Assembly: GCF_016522535.1 (NCBI RefSeq)
Contig: NZ_JAEHOI010000002.1
Span: 186,001 to 250,000, forward strand
DNA length: 64,000 nucleotides
Source: Leucobacter edaphi
GTDB lineage: Bacteria > Actinomycetota > Actinomycetes > Actinomycetales > Microbacteriaceae
Direction: 5' to 3'
In this document: positions 45,816 to 54,238 of the stretch, one piece after another
Position numbering within the stretch: position 1 is the stretch's first letter
Layout of the letters: every line of letters starts with the position of its first letter
Position numbers and translations under genes: made by a program
The notes under the pieces: model-generated
The model's database searches: none
The model's input: the letters and a program-made list of their open reading frames with translations, nothing else
Told to the model about the DNA's origin: nothing

Positions 45816-46781
45816 TTAGGCGTGCAGCGCGGCGTTCAGCACGATGCCCGAGCCCTCGCGGGGGAGCGCCTCGACGGCCCCGGTGCGGGAGTTGCGGCGG
45901 AACAGGAGCTGCGGCAGGCCCGAGAGCTCGACGGCCTTGACCTCGACCGACTCGCCCGGGCGATCGGCCGTTCCGCGCGGGAGCACGACCTTCGTTCCCG
46001 CGGTGACGTAGAGGCCGGCCTCGACGACGCTGTCGTCGCCGAGCGAGATGCCCACGCCGGAGTTCGCGCCGAGGAGGGCGCGCTCGCCGATCGTGATCCG
46101 CTGCGTGCCGCCGCCGGAGAGCGTGCCCATGATCGATGCACCGCCGCCGATGTCCGAGCCGTCGCCCACGACGACGCCCTGCGAGATGCGTCCCTCGACC
46201 ATGGAGGCGCCGAGCGTGCCCGCGTTGAAGTTGACGAAGCCCTCGTGCATCACGGTCGTGCCCGGCGCGAGGTGCGCACCGAGGCGCACGCGCGAGGCGT
46301 CAGCGATCCGGACGCCAGCGGGCACGACGTAGTCGGTGAGGCGGGGGAACTTGTCGAGGCCCACGAGCGTGATGCCGGCGCGGCGCAGCGCGGGGAGCCG
46401 CTCGGCTGCGGTCTCGGGCAGCATCGGGCCGGCGGTGGTCCAGGCCACGTTCGGCAGCTTGCCGAAGACGCCGTCGAGATTGAGCTCGTTCGGGCGCACG
46501 AGGCAGTGGGAGAGCAGGTGGAGGCGCAGGTATGCGTCCTCGGTGCTGGCGGGCGCCGCGTCGAGATCGATCTCGAGCGAGACGAAGCGCAGTTCGACGC
46601 CGCGGCGGTCGTCGCTGCCGATCAGCTCCTCGAGCTCAGCCGGCGCGATCCACGGGTCGCGGAATTCCGGGCGCGCGCCGAGCTCGGGAGCGGGGAACCA
46701 GGCGTCGAGCACGGTGCCGTCCGAAGCGACGGTGGAGATTCCAGAGGACCAGGCGAGTCGAGGTGCAGTCATGGCAGTCAT
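45816..46781 (-). CDS. dapD: Tetrahydrodipicolinate N-succinyltransferase
   Basis: 321 residues, close to the ~317 of mycobacterial DapD. N-terminal domain ([19 protein letters not shown]), then left-handed beta-helix hexapeptide repeats ([34 protein letters not shown]) and a C-terminal strand segment. It transfers succinate from succinyl-CoA in DAP synthesis. I chose the ATG at 46781 because a TAGCAT box on the minus strand ends 8 bases before it; ATGs at 46790 and 46772 are also possible. It is divergent from dapE with overlapping promoter space. Confidence 0.95.
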   Translation of the reverse strand: MTAMTAPRLAWSSGISTVASDGTVLDAWFPAPELGARPEFRDPWIAPAELEELIGSDDRRGVELRFVSLEIDLDAAPASTEDAYLRLHLLSHCLVRPNELNLDGVFGKLPNVAWTTAGPMLPETAAERLPALRRAGITLVGLDKFPRLTDYVVPAGVRIADASRVRLGAHLAPGTTVMHEGFVNFNAGTLGASMVEGRISQGVVVGDGSDIGGGASIMGTLSGGGTQRITIGERALLGANSGVGISLGDDSVVEAGLYVTAGTKVVLPRGTADRPGESVEVKAVELSGLPQLLFRRNSRTGAVEALPREGSGIVLNAALHA

Positions 46782-46788
46782 GGCTCCC

Positions 46789-46812
46789 ATGCTATCGGCG
46801 CGGGGATAGGCT
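46789..46812. promoter_or_regulatory. Back-to-back leaderless promoters of dapD and dapE
   Basis: TAGCAT on the minus strand (46789-46794) serves dapD, and TAGGCT on the plus strand (46807-46812) serves dapE. Each ends 8 bases before its start codon. The -35 regions must overlap, so the two promoters may compete. Confidence 0.55.
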
Positions 46813-46819
46813 GGAACGC

Positions 46820-47926
46820 GTGCCTGAGAATCCCGTTCCCGTGATCGATCCGTCCGAGGGCCCCGTCGCCCTGACCCGCCAGCTGTGCGACATCCCCTCC
46901 GTCTCCGGGGATGAGCGCGCGATCGCCGACGCCGTGGAGCGCCTGCTCGCCGAGCGCGCACCGCACCTCAGCGTGCACCGCGACGGCGACACGATCGTCG
47001 CCCGCACCGAGCTCGGCCGCGCGCGTCGCGTCGCGATCGCCGGCCACCTGGACACGGTGCCGATCAACGACAACCTCCCCGTGCGCGACATCGTCGATGA
47101 CGTGAGCGGCGAGGCGATGATCTGGGGCCGCGGCACCGTCGACATGAAGGCCGGGGTGGCCGTGCAACTCGCGCTCGCGGTGGAGCTTGCCGAACCGGCC
47201 GTCGACGTGACCTGGATCTGGTACGACCACGAAGAGGTATCGTCCGCGCTCAGCGGTCTCGGCCGCGCGATGCGCAACGCCCCCGAGCTCTTCGAGGCGG
47301 ACTTCGCGATCCTCGGCGAGCCCACGAACGGGCGGATCGAGGGCGGCTGCAACGGTACCCTGCGAGCGCGGGTGCACTACGCGGGCAAGCGTGCGCACTC
47401 CGCGCGCGCCTGGATGGGCGTGAACGCGATCCATCGGGCGGGAGCCGCGCTCTCGAAGCTCGCGGCGTTCGAGCCGGCGCGGATCGTGGTCGATGGCCTC
47501 GAGTACCGCGAGGGCCTCAACGCGGTTCGCATCGACGGCGGTGTGGCGGGCAACGTCATCCCCGACGACTGCTCGATCGAGGTCAACTATCGCTTCGCCC
47601 CGAGTCGCACGCCGGAGGAGGCGGCCGATGTGGTGCGCGTCTTCTTCGACGATGCCGACTCGGTCGAGATCGTCGACTCGGCCGCGGGGGCCCGCCCCGG
47701 GCTCGACGCCCCGCTCGCGCAGGGGTTTGCGGCGGCTGTCGGCGGCGATCCCACCGCGAAGCTCGGCTGGACCGACGTCTCCCGCTTCTCCGCTCTCGGG
47801 ATTCCCGCGGTGAACTTCGGCCCGGGCGATCCGCTGCTCGCGCACGCTGACGACGAGCGCGTGCCCGTCGCGCAGATCGACGCGGGCTACGCTGGCCTGC
47901 GCGCCTGGCTCGAGCGGGGCGCCTGA
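46820..47926 (+). CDS. dapE: Succinyl-diaminopimelate desuccinylase
   Basis: 368 residues of the M20 zinc peptidase family. Metal-binding [26 protein letters not shown], the general-base glutamate in [14 protein letters not shown], the dimerisation domain ([17 protein letters not shown]) and [20 protein letters not shown]. It releases LL-DAP from its succinyl derivative. GTG at 46820 is leaderless by position. It shares its promoter region with divergent dapD. Confidence 0.95.
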   Translation: MPENPVPVIDPSEGPVALTRQLCDIPSVSGDERAIADAVERLLAERAPHLSVHRDGDTIVARTELGRARRVAIAGHLDTVPINDNLPVRDIVDDVSGEAMIWGRGTVDMKAGVAVQLALAVELAEPAVDVTWIWYDHEEVSSALSGLGRAMRNAPELFEADFAILGEPTNGRIEGGCNGTLRARVHYAGKRAHSARAWMGVNAIHRAGAALSKLAAFEPARIVVDGLEYREGLNAVRIDGGVAGNVIPDDCSIEVNYRFAPSRTPEEAADVVRVFFDDADSVEIVDSAAGARPGLDAPLAQGFAAAVGGDPTAKLGWTDVSRFSALGIPAVNFGPGDPLLAHADDERVPVAQIDAGYAGLRAWLERGA

Positions 47927-48081
47927 GGCCGCTCCGTCAGGGGTGCGCTCCGGGCGCATTCCGGAGCGCGTATCGGCTGTTTCCGGCTTGTTTCCGCGGT
48001 GTTCCACAGGACCCGGTTCGCTTCCGGCTGACCGCTTCCGATAAAATGGCTGTGAGAAACCAAAAGTTGCGAGGAGGCGTC

Positions 48082-48252
48082 ATGGCTGCGATGAAACCGA
48101 GGACCGGGGATGGACCCATGGAAGCGGTTCGTGAGACCCGACTGATCGTGGTCCGTGTTCCCCTCGAGGGCGGTGGACGCCTCGTCGTCTCGGTCAACGA
48201 CCAGGAAGCCGCTGAGCTTCGCGACGTGCTCGCGAACGTGCTCGACAGCTAG
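48082..48252 (+). CDS. DUF3117 family small protein
   Basis: 56 residues: MAAMKPRTGDGPMEAV, then VVRVPLEGGGRLVVSV and EAAELRDVL. Very conserved in actinobacteria and usually near dapE. No function is known. Strong RBS AGGAGG 6 bases before the ATG at 48082. It lies 155 bases after dapE and ends before a clear terminator. Confidence 0.9.
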   Translation: MAAMKPRTGDGPMEAVRETRLIVVRVPLEGGGRLVVSVNDQEAAELRDVLANVLDS

Positions 48253-48290
48253 GAAAGCGACCCCGACGCCCCGCGTCGATACATCCCGAG

Positions 48291-48325
48291 AACCCCCGAG
48301 GATCGCCTGATCCGCGGGGGTTTTT
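48291..48325 (+). terminator. Intrinsic terminator after the DUF3117 gene
   Basis: AACCCCCG (48291-48298) pairs with CGGGGGTT (48315-48322), with an inner stem GGATC/GATCC, followed by TTTTT (48321-48325). This is the most classical terminator in the window. Confidence 0.85.
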
Positions 48326-48345
48326 CGCTGCCCGGCCGGAGGCAG

Positions 48346-48564
48346 CTACGGATCACCGGGGCCGGGAGGCCGCTGGCTGCGCTCGGTCCGCCAGTGCCAG
48401 AGGAACCCGACGCCGAGCGCGGCGAGGGAGAACGGAACGACGATGCCGATCGGGCTCACGGGGCCCGCCATCGCCGAACCGACCGCCAGTGCGCCGCCGA
48501 CGAGGAAGAGAATGATCCCGAGCCACAGGAAGTAGCGTGGCTCTCGCCTCCGCTTCCCGGGCAT
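48346..48564 (-). CDS. Small two-helix membrane protein
   Basis: 72 residues with two hydrophobic segments (about 12-33 and 38-56) and a basic N-terminus (PGKRRREPRYF). The ATG at 48564 has GGAGG 8 bases upstream. Its short length and the terminator beyond its stop support a real gene. Function unknown. Confidence 0.65.
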   Translation of the reverse strand: MPGKRRREPRYFLWLGIILFLVGGALAVGSAMAGPVSPIGIVVPFSLAALGVGFLWHWRTERSQRPPGPGDP

Positions 48565-48643
48565 GTCCGCCGACCTCCTCGAATGCTGTGCTACAAGTGT
48601 AGCTCATAGGTGTCGAGGGTGATCGGAAAGGGTTCCGAACGCG

Positions 48644-49276
48644 CTACCCGTCGAGGCGAACGAGCGTCAGCACGCCATCGCCCGCTGGCGAGAGAATCGG
48701 AGCGATCGCGGGGGAGTCCGCGACGACCGCGAGCAGATCGCGCATCGACCGGGTCGCCTCGTCGCGCGCCGCCGGATCGGGGACGCGGCCGTGCGAGAAC
48801 GCACCGGGCACGACGATGCTGCCGCCGGGGCGCACGATGGCGAGCGCGTGCTCGAGATGATCGAGGAGCCGGGTGGGATCCGCGTCGAGCAGCACGAGAT
48901 CGTATGCGGCGAGGTTGAGCCGCGGCATCACGTGCATCGCGTCGCCCTCGATGAGTCGCAGCTTCGCCGCGGGGATACCGGCCTCGGCGAACACGGTCTT
49001 GGCCTCGCGCAGATGCTCGGGCTCGATCTCGATGGAGGTGAGTGTCGCCTCGGGGGCGTGACGCAGCAGCGACAGGCCGCTGACGCCGACGCCAGTGCCG
49101 ATCTCGCAGATCGCCTCCGCGCGCGACAGCACCGTGAGGCCGGACAGCATGGCGCCGACCGAGCGGCTGACGGGCTCGATCCCGAGCTCCAGCGAGAGCC
49201 GACGGGCGCGGCTGATGGCCGCGGTCTCGGTCGGGTACTGCTCCGCGTACTGCCAATTGCGTTCGAGCTTGCTCAC
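48644..49276 (-). CDS. SAM-dependent O-methyltransferase (COG4122 type)
   Basis: 210 residues. Motif I AICEIGTGVGVSGLSLLR, then IEIEPEHLREAK, EGDAMHVMPRL and YDLVLLDADPTRLLDHLEHAL, as in cation-dependent catechol-type O-methyltransferases. The start is GTG at 49276 with GGAGGAAAC just before it. A similar gene lies near tatB or sigE in other actinobacteria. The acceptor molecule is unknown. Confidence 0.9.
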   Translation of the reverse strand: MSKLERNWQYAEQYPTETAAISRARRLSLELGIEPVSRSVGAMLSGLTVLSRAEAICEIGTGVGVSGLSLLRHAPEATLTSIEIEPEHLREAKTVFAEAGIPAAKLRLIEGDAMHVMPRLNLAAYDLVLLDADPTRLLDHLEHALAIVRPGGSIVVPGAFSHGRVPDPAARDEATRSMRDLLAVVADSPAIAPILSPAGDGVLTLVRLDG

Positions 49277-49433
49277 GTTTCCTCCGGATCTCGCCCAGCG
49301 CGCACTCCCCGCGCGGGCATCTCCCAGAGTAGAGCCGCGCGGCCGATCCATCATTCGCACACGCGCGACTCCCGGGGAATAAGGTGCGCCCCGTGTACTT
49401 CTGGCCCGCCGAGGAGCGCTACGATGGGGCATC

Positions 49434-49808
49434 ATGGGCCTGACCTTCGACAAGATCCTGGTGATTCTTCTGATCGCCATGTTCGTCCTCGGTCCCGAGC
49501 GTCTCCCCGTCTACGCGAAGAAGCTCGGAGAGCTCGTCCGCAGCATCAAGCGGATGGCCGACGGGGCGAAGGATCGCCTCAAAGAGGAGATGGGGCCGGA
49601 ATTCGACGAGGTCGACTGGAAGCAGCTCGACCCGCGGCAGTACGATCCGCGCAGGATCATCCGGGACGCCCTCGTCGAGGACGAGGCCGACGCCCGGCTC
49701 GCGGCCCGGCGCAAGCGGGCGGAAGATGCCGCCGAATCGCGCCGCAGGGTCGCCGAAGAGGAGGCCGCGGAGAACCCCGGGCTGCGCTACGACGACGAGG
49801 CGACGTAG
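49434..49808 (+). CDS. tatB: Twin-arginine translocase subunit TatB
   Basis: 124 residues. One short membrane helix (about 7-20, DKILVILLIAMFVLGPERLPVYA), the Gly-Pro hinge, an amphipathic helix (KKLGELVRSIKRM) and a charged tail. TatB binds Tat signal peptides with TatC. It is a likely partner for exporting the Tat-signalled DyP peroxidase at 16545. A TACGAT box ends 9 bases before the ATG (leaderless). Confidence 0.92.
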   Translation: MGLTFDKILVILLIAMFVLGPERLPVYAKKLGELVRSIKRMADGAKDRLKEEMGPEFDEVDWKQLDPRQYDPRRIIRDALVEDEADARLAARRKRAEDAAESRRRVAEEEAAENPGLRYDDEAT

Positions 49809-49976
49809 GGGCACTCACTCCTCGTGGCGAGGCGCTTGCCGCGTTCTTTGCGCAATGACTCTCGTCATGGCCGCCGGCTCACGGTATCTTTGACCTCACT
49901 GATCGCCGCTCCTGGCTCGGAGGGAGGCTGCGATCTCCCGGTGGTTTTCCGCGATGAAATCGTGAAGGAGACGCGA

Positions 49977-50201
49977 ATGTCCCATCCCCTCGATCACCAC
50001 GAGAATACGAAACCCATCCGTGGCACGACGGCGAAGTGGACGCGAATCGCGTTGCAGTCAGCCCTTATCGTCGGCGGCGCCGCAATCGGGTACTGGACCA
50101 ACGGGCCGATTGCGTCCGTCTCTCTCGCGCTCGCTGGCCTTGCGGCCTCCGCAATGATGAGTCGTGGCCCGAAGCACTCCGTGACCGCCGACACGGCGTA
50201 G
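49977..50201 (+). CDS. Unidentified small membrane protein
   Basis: 74 residues. Polar N-terminus (SHPLDHHENTKPIRG) followed by two hydrophobic stretches (about 22-38 and 43-60). The ATG at 49977 has GAAGGAGACG before it. No family recognised. It is transcribed away from tatB by its own promoter and is convergent with mrp. Confidence 0.6.
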   Translation: MSHPLDHHENTKPIRGTTAKWTRIALQSALIVGGAAIGYWTNGPIASVSLALAGLAASAMMSRGPKHSVTADTA

Positions 50202-50348
50202 GCCTCCATCGGGCTGGCACCCGACTTGCGGTGACGGTGAGAGCCCGAGCTTCTCAGGAACCGGAAGGGTGCGCCAGCGAGCCACCAGTGAGCACAGTGA
50301 TGAACAAGAGGAGCAGCACTGCAAGGCCGCTCCTCACAACGTTCCTGC

Positions 50349-51560
50349 CTACCGCGGGGCGATGCCGAGCGAGCGCCCCGCGAGTCCGCGGCCGCGCTGC
50401 GCCAGCGCGCGGGAGACGCGGAGGAGTTCGGCGGCGGCGGGATCCTCGGGGTTCTTGAGCACCGCGGGCTCGCCAGTGTCCCCGCCGATCCGGAAGCCGG
50501 GGCTCAGGGGGACGCTGCCGAGGAGGGGGACCTCGCCGTGCTCCTCGTCGCTGAGCCGCTCGGCGACGAGCGCGCCGCCGCCGGTGCCGAAGAGGTCGAG
50601 CACCGAACCGTCGGGCTGCGCGAGGCCGGCCATGTTCTCGATCACACCGATCACCGTTTGACCCGTCTGGCGGGCCACGAGTGCGCTCCGGACGGCCACG
50701 TCGGCGGCCGCCTCCTGCGGGGTCGTGACCACGAGCACTTCGGCCTGGGGGAGCAACTGCCCCACGCTGATCGCGATATCGCCGGTGCCGGGCGGCAGAT
50801 CGAGGAGGAGCACGTCGAGGTCGCCGAACCAGACGTCGCGCAGGAACTGCTCGATCGTGCGATGCAGCATCGGTCCGCGCCAGGAAACCGCGGTTGATCT
50901 GGGGTCGGCGTCGCCGAGAAACATGCCGATCGAGATGACCTTGACCCCGAAAGCGACGGGCGGCAGGATCATGTCGTCAACGCGCGTGGGCTGCGTGATG
51001 GAGCCATCGGCGGCGAGCCCGAGGATGCCGGGAATCGAGAAGCCGAACACGTCTGCGTCGACGAGGCCGACGGAGAGTCCCTGCTCGGCAAGCGAAACGG
51101 CAAGTCCGGCGGTGATCGAGGACTTGCCGACGCCGCCCTTTCCGCTCGTCACGGCGATCACCCGGGTGAGCGAGTCCGGCCCGAACTGCGGGGCGCGTGC
51201 GCCGCGGTCGCCGCGCACGCGTTCGATGAACGCGCGGCGCTCCGCTGGCGTCATGACGCCGATCCGGACGTCAGCTGCGGTGACGCCATCGGCCGAGGCG
51301 GTGGCGGCGACCGTGTCCTCCTCGATGCGGCGCGCGGCGGGGCAGCCGGCGATCGTCAGCAGGAGCTCGACGCTCGCCGTTCCCGCCTCGTCAACGGAGA
51401 CCTCCGTGACCATGCCCAGCTCGGTGACCGGGCGCATGATCTCGGGGTCGCGGACGCGATCGAGCGCGGCCCACACGGCGCGCTCCGCCGGGCTCGCGGC
51501 GGCGCGGGCCGCTGCGGGGTCCACCGGAACGGCGGGTTCTTCCCGCTCGCCGCCGGTCAC
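50349..51560 (-). CDS. mrp: Mrp/ApbC-type P-loop iron-sulfur carrier
   Basis: 403 residues. An N-terminal MIP18/DUF59 domain (AALDRVRDPEIMRPVTELGMV) precedes the Mrp ATPase with deviant Walker A SGKGGVGKSS, LVDADVFGFSIPGILGL and DLPPGTGDIAISVGQLLPQ. The usual CxxC after VIENM is replaced by GLAQPDGSVLDLFG. I recall the same in other actinobacterial Mrp proteins. The GTG overlaps the DUF1003 stop (GTGA). Confidence 0.92.
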   Translation of the reverse strand: MTGGEREEPAVPVDPAAARAAASPAERAVWAALDRVRDPEIMRPVTELGMVTEVSVDEAGTASVELLLTIAGCPAARRIEEDTVAATASADGVTAADVRIGVMTPAERRAFIERVRGDRGARAPQFGPDSLTRVIAVTSGKGGVGKSSITAGLAVSLAEQGLSVGLVDADVFGFSIPGILGLAADGSITQPTRVDDMILPPVAFGVKVISIGMFLGDADPRSTAVSWRGPMLHRTIEQFLRDVWFGDLDVLLLDLPPGTGDIAISVGQLLPQAEVLVVTTPQEAAADVAVRSALVARQTGQTVIGVIENMAGLAQPDGSVLDLFGTGGGALVAERLSDEEHGEVPLLGSVPLSPGFRIGGDTGEPAVLKNPEDPAAAELLRVSRALAQRGRGLAGRSLGIAPR

Positions 51561-52261
51561 GGCTTCGGCTCCGCGTCGCCTTCCCCCGCGGGAGCGGAGC
51601 CCGGAACAGCGCCGCGAGCGGGGGCGGGCGCGGCGCCCGGGTCGCTGCCGCTACCGGCGTCGCTACCTGTGCCGCTCCCGCCACCGTGCGCGGCCTCGAC
51701 GGCATCGGCGGCGCGCAGCGCGGCGGTCTCGCGATCGTCGGAGAGCTCCTCCCGCGTCGCCTCGAGCTCGGCGAGGAGCTGCTTCAGCTCGGTGCGCAGC
51801 ATCTCCCGGTCGGGGAGCTCCTGCAGCGCGAGACGCAGGGCGACGACCTCGCGGGCGAGGAACTCCGTGTCGGCAAGGTTGCGCTCGGCGCGCTGCCGGT
51901 CCTGCTCCATCTGCACGCGGTCGCGATCGTCCTGCCGGTTCTGCGCGAGCAGGATCATGGGAGCGGCGTAGGAGGCCTGCAGCGACAGGATGAGGGTGAG
52001 CGCCGTGAAGCCGAGCGCCGCGGAGTCGAAGCGCAGCTCCTCGGGGCCGTAGGAGTTCCAGGCGAGCCATGCGAGGCAGATCAGGGTGAGGATCAGGAGG
52101 AACCACGGCGTGCCCATGCCGCGCGCGATGCTCTCCGTCCAGCGGCCGAAGCGCTCGCTGCTGCCGCGGGTGCCGCCGCCGGAATCGACTGCGCCGCGGG
52201 GGCCGCGACCGCCGGTCGCGAGCGGAGCATCGAGGCCGGGGGACTTTTTGAACAGGCTCAT
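51557..52261 (-). CDS. DUF1003 membrane protein
   Basis: 234 residues. Core FGRWTESIARGMGTPWFLL, a second membrane segment (FTALTLILSLQASYAAPMILLAQNRQDDRDR) and a coiled-coil tail (about 135-200) ending in Gly/Ser/Pro. The LLAQNRQ signature is typical. Function unknown; some relatives are linked to metal or acid stress. The ATG overlaps the upstream stop (ATGA), and its own stop overlaps mrp. Confidence 0.92.
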   Translation of the reverse strand: MSLFKKSPGLDAPLATGGRGPRGAVDSGGGTRGSSERFGRWTESIARGMGTPWFLLILTLICLAWLAWNSYGPEELRFDSAALGFTALTLILSLQASYAAPMILLAQNRQDDRDRVQMEQDRQRAERNLADTEFLAREVVALRLALQELPDREMLRTELKQLLAELEATREELSDDRETAALRAADAVEAAHGGGSGTGSDAGSGSDPGAAPAPARGAVPGSAPAGEGDAEPKP

Positions 52262-53526
52262 CGGGCGGCCTCCGGCGTTTCGTCGTCGGCGTGGCGCCAG
52301 TCGTCGGGGAGCAGGTGGTCGAGCACGTCGTCGACCGTGACGACGCCGACGAGGCGATCCTGCTCGTCGATCACCGGGAGCGCAACGAGGTCGTAGCTCG
52401 CGAGCCTGCGCGAGACCTCGGCGGCGCTCGCGGTCGCTGCGACGGCCTCGATCTCGGGGTCGAGCAGCGCGGACAGGCTCTCGTGGGGCGGGAAGCGCAG
52501 CATGCGCTGGAAGTGCACCATCCCGACGTACTCGCCGGTGGGCGTCTCGTAGGGCGGATGCGTGACGTACACGGCGGAGGCCATCGCCGGCGGAATCTCG
52601 GCGCGACGGATCATCGCGAGCCCCTCGGCGACGCTCGACTCGCCGGACAGCACGATCGGCACGGGGCTCATGAGGCCGCCGGCCGTGTCCGCGTCGTAGA
52701 CGAGCAGGCGCCGCACATCCTCGGCTTCCTCGGGCTCCATGAGGTCGAGCAGCTGCTCGCCCTGTGCGGCGGGGAGCGCGGCGATCAGGTCGGCCGCGTC
52801 GTCGGGCTCCATGCGATCGAGCACGTCGGCCGTGCGATCCTTGGGGAGCTGAGCGAGCAGCGCGAGCTGATCCGCCTCGGCCATCTCCTCGAGCGCGTCG
52901 GCGACGCGGGACTCGGACAGCTCCTGCACGACCTCGAGCATGCGCTGCCTCGGCAGTTCGAGGAGCGCCTCGGCGAGGTCGGCCGGCTTCAGATCAACGA
53001 GCGTTCGGATCAGGAGTTCCGCTGACTGCGCCGTCGCGTTCTGCGCGGGGAGCTTGAGATCGTTCCAGCCGACGATGCGGGAGTCGCCGCGGGTGAAGGC
53101 GCCAGCGGTCTTGGGAAGCCGCACGAACACCTCGGACACGATCCACTCGCCGGATCGCGCGCGCTCGATCGCGGCGTCCTCGATCCTCGCCTTGATCGTC
53201 GGATCGCCGGGGCGCTCGGGGAGGAGCTCGACATCTCGGCCGATCAGCTCGGCGATCATCCGGGCCTCTCCTGCGCGCTGCTCGAAGCGGCGAATGTTGA
53301 TGAGCCCGGTCGTGATGACCTGGCCCGAACCGATCGACGTGACGCGGGAGATGGGGACGAAGACGCGCCGCTTGCCCGGAATCTCGACGATGAGGCCGAC
53401 CACGCGCGGCGCGGCCGCCTCGCGGAAGACGACCAGCACGTCGCGGACCTTGCCGATCCGGTCGCCGACGGGATCGAAGACCCCGCGCCCGGCCAGCCGA
53501 CCCACAAACACCCTCGAAGTACTCAC
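52258..53526 (-). CDS. Soluble MgtE_N/CBS protein with PRC-barrel start
   Basis: 422 residues with no membrane segment. An N-terminal PRC-barrel-like part (about 6-110, FDPVGDRIGKVRDVLVVF) precedes MgtE N-domain repeats (about 165-265, LKPADLAEALLELPRQRMLEVVQEL) and tandem CBS domains (about 285-410, VPIVLSGESSVAEGLAMI; LPVIDEQDRLVGVVTVDDVLDHLL). It is MgtE without the transport pore, perhaps an Mg2+/nucleotide sensor acting on the coupled DUF1003 protein. The ATG is at 53526. First gene of a three-gene operon. Confidence 0.9.
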   Translation of the reverse strand: MSTSRVFVGRLAGRGVFDPVGDRIGKVRDVLVVFREAAAPRVVGLIVEIPGKRRVFVPISRVTSIGSGQVITTGLINIRRFEQRAGEARMIAELIGRDVELLPERPGDPTIKARIEDAAIERARSGEWIVSEVFVRLPKTAGAFTRGDSRIVGWNDLKLPAQNATAQSAELLIRTLVDLKPADLAEALLELPRQRMLEVVQELSESRVADALEEMAEADQLALLAQLPKDRTADVLDRMEPDDAADLIAALPAAQGEQLLDLMEPEEAEDVRRLLVYDADTAGGLMSPVPIVLSGESSVAEGLAMIRRAEIPPAMASAVYVTHPPYETPTGEYVGMVHFQRMLRFPPHESLSALLDPEIEAVAATASAAEVSRRLASYDLVALPVIDEQDRLVGVVTVDDVLDHLLPDDWRHADDETPEAAR

Positions 53527-53691
53527 CCCAATAAACTACCGCCCCGGATCGCCGATCGGCAGACGTGTTGCCCCGACGCGCGCTCCGCATGCCCGGGTGT
53601 CGCGCTCGCGGACGGGGTTTCTCGCGGGAATCCGCGCGGGCCCGGCGCCGCTTCCATCGCGGTTCGCAGCGGCGCATGGGAGACTGGTGAC

Positions 53692-54180
53692 ATGAGTACC
53701 CCTGGTCCCGTCCCCTCGAACCGCGCCCCCATGATGCCGGAGCTGCCCAAGGGAGACATCGTGTCGACCTACGACCGCTACGAGGATGCGAAGCACGCGG
53801 TCGACGTGCTGGCGCGCGCAGGATTCCCCGTGCAGCAGATCAGCATCGTCGGCAACGAGCTGCGTAGCGTGGAGCGGGTGACGGGCCGGCTCACCTACGG
53901 CCGGGTCGCGCTCATGGGCGCGCTTTCCGGCGCCTATCTGGGTCTCTTCCTCGGTGTGCTGCTCTTCATCTTCCAGCCGGACAACGCGGCGATCCTCGGC
54001 GTGTTCGCCGCGGCCGTCGCGATCGGCGCGGGCTTCGGCATGCTCTTCGGCGTGCTGTCCTACGCGATGAATCGCAACCGGCGCGACTTCTCCTCGGTGA
54101 TGCAGATGGTGGCCGGCCGCTACGACCTCGTGACGGAGCCGGAGCTCATCGGCGAGGCGCGCCGCATGCTCACCGCCTGA
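53692..54180 (+). CDS. General stress protein (YflT/GSP17M-like) with membrane segments
   Basis: 162 residues. The N-terminal VSTYDRYEDAKHAVDVLARAGFPVQQISIVGNEL is the general stress protein 17M-like domain, followed by two glycine-rich membrane segments (about 83-101 and 106-124). ATG at 53692 follows a GAGACT box by 7 bases. It is divergent from the MgtE_N operon. Its role is probably stress-related, but the mechanism is unknown. Confidence 0.82.
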   Translation: MSTPGPVPSNRAPMMPELPKGDIVSTYDRYEDAKHAVDVLARAGFPVQQISIVGNELRSVERVTGRLTYGRVALMGALSGAYLGLFLGVLLFIFQPDNAAILGVFAAAVAIGAGFGMLFGVLSYAMNRNRRDFSSVMQMVAGRYDLVTEPELIGEARRMLTA

Positions 54181-54205
54181 TCACGGCCCGATCGGAGCGA
54201 GGCGC

Positions 54206-54222
54206 CGACCGAGGCACGGTCG
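54206..54222. terminator. Weak hairpin between convergent genes
   Basis: CGACCG and CGGTCG (54206-54211 and 54217-54222) with a 5-base loop, between the convergent stress-protein and hrpA genes. Possible two-way terminator. Confidence 0.4.
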
Positions 54223-54238
54223 CCGGCTCCGGGGACGA

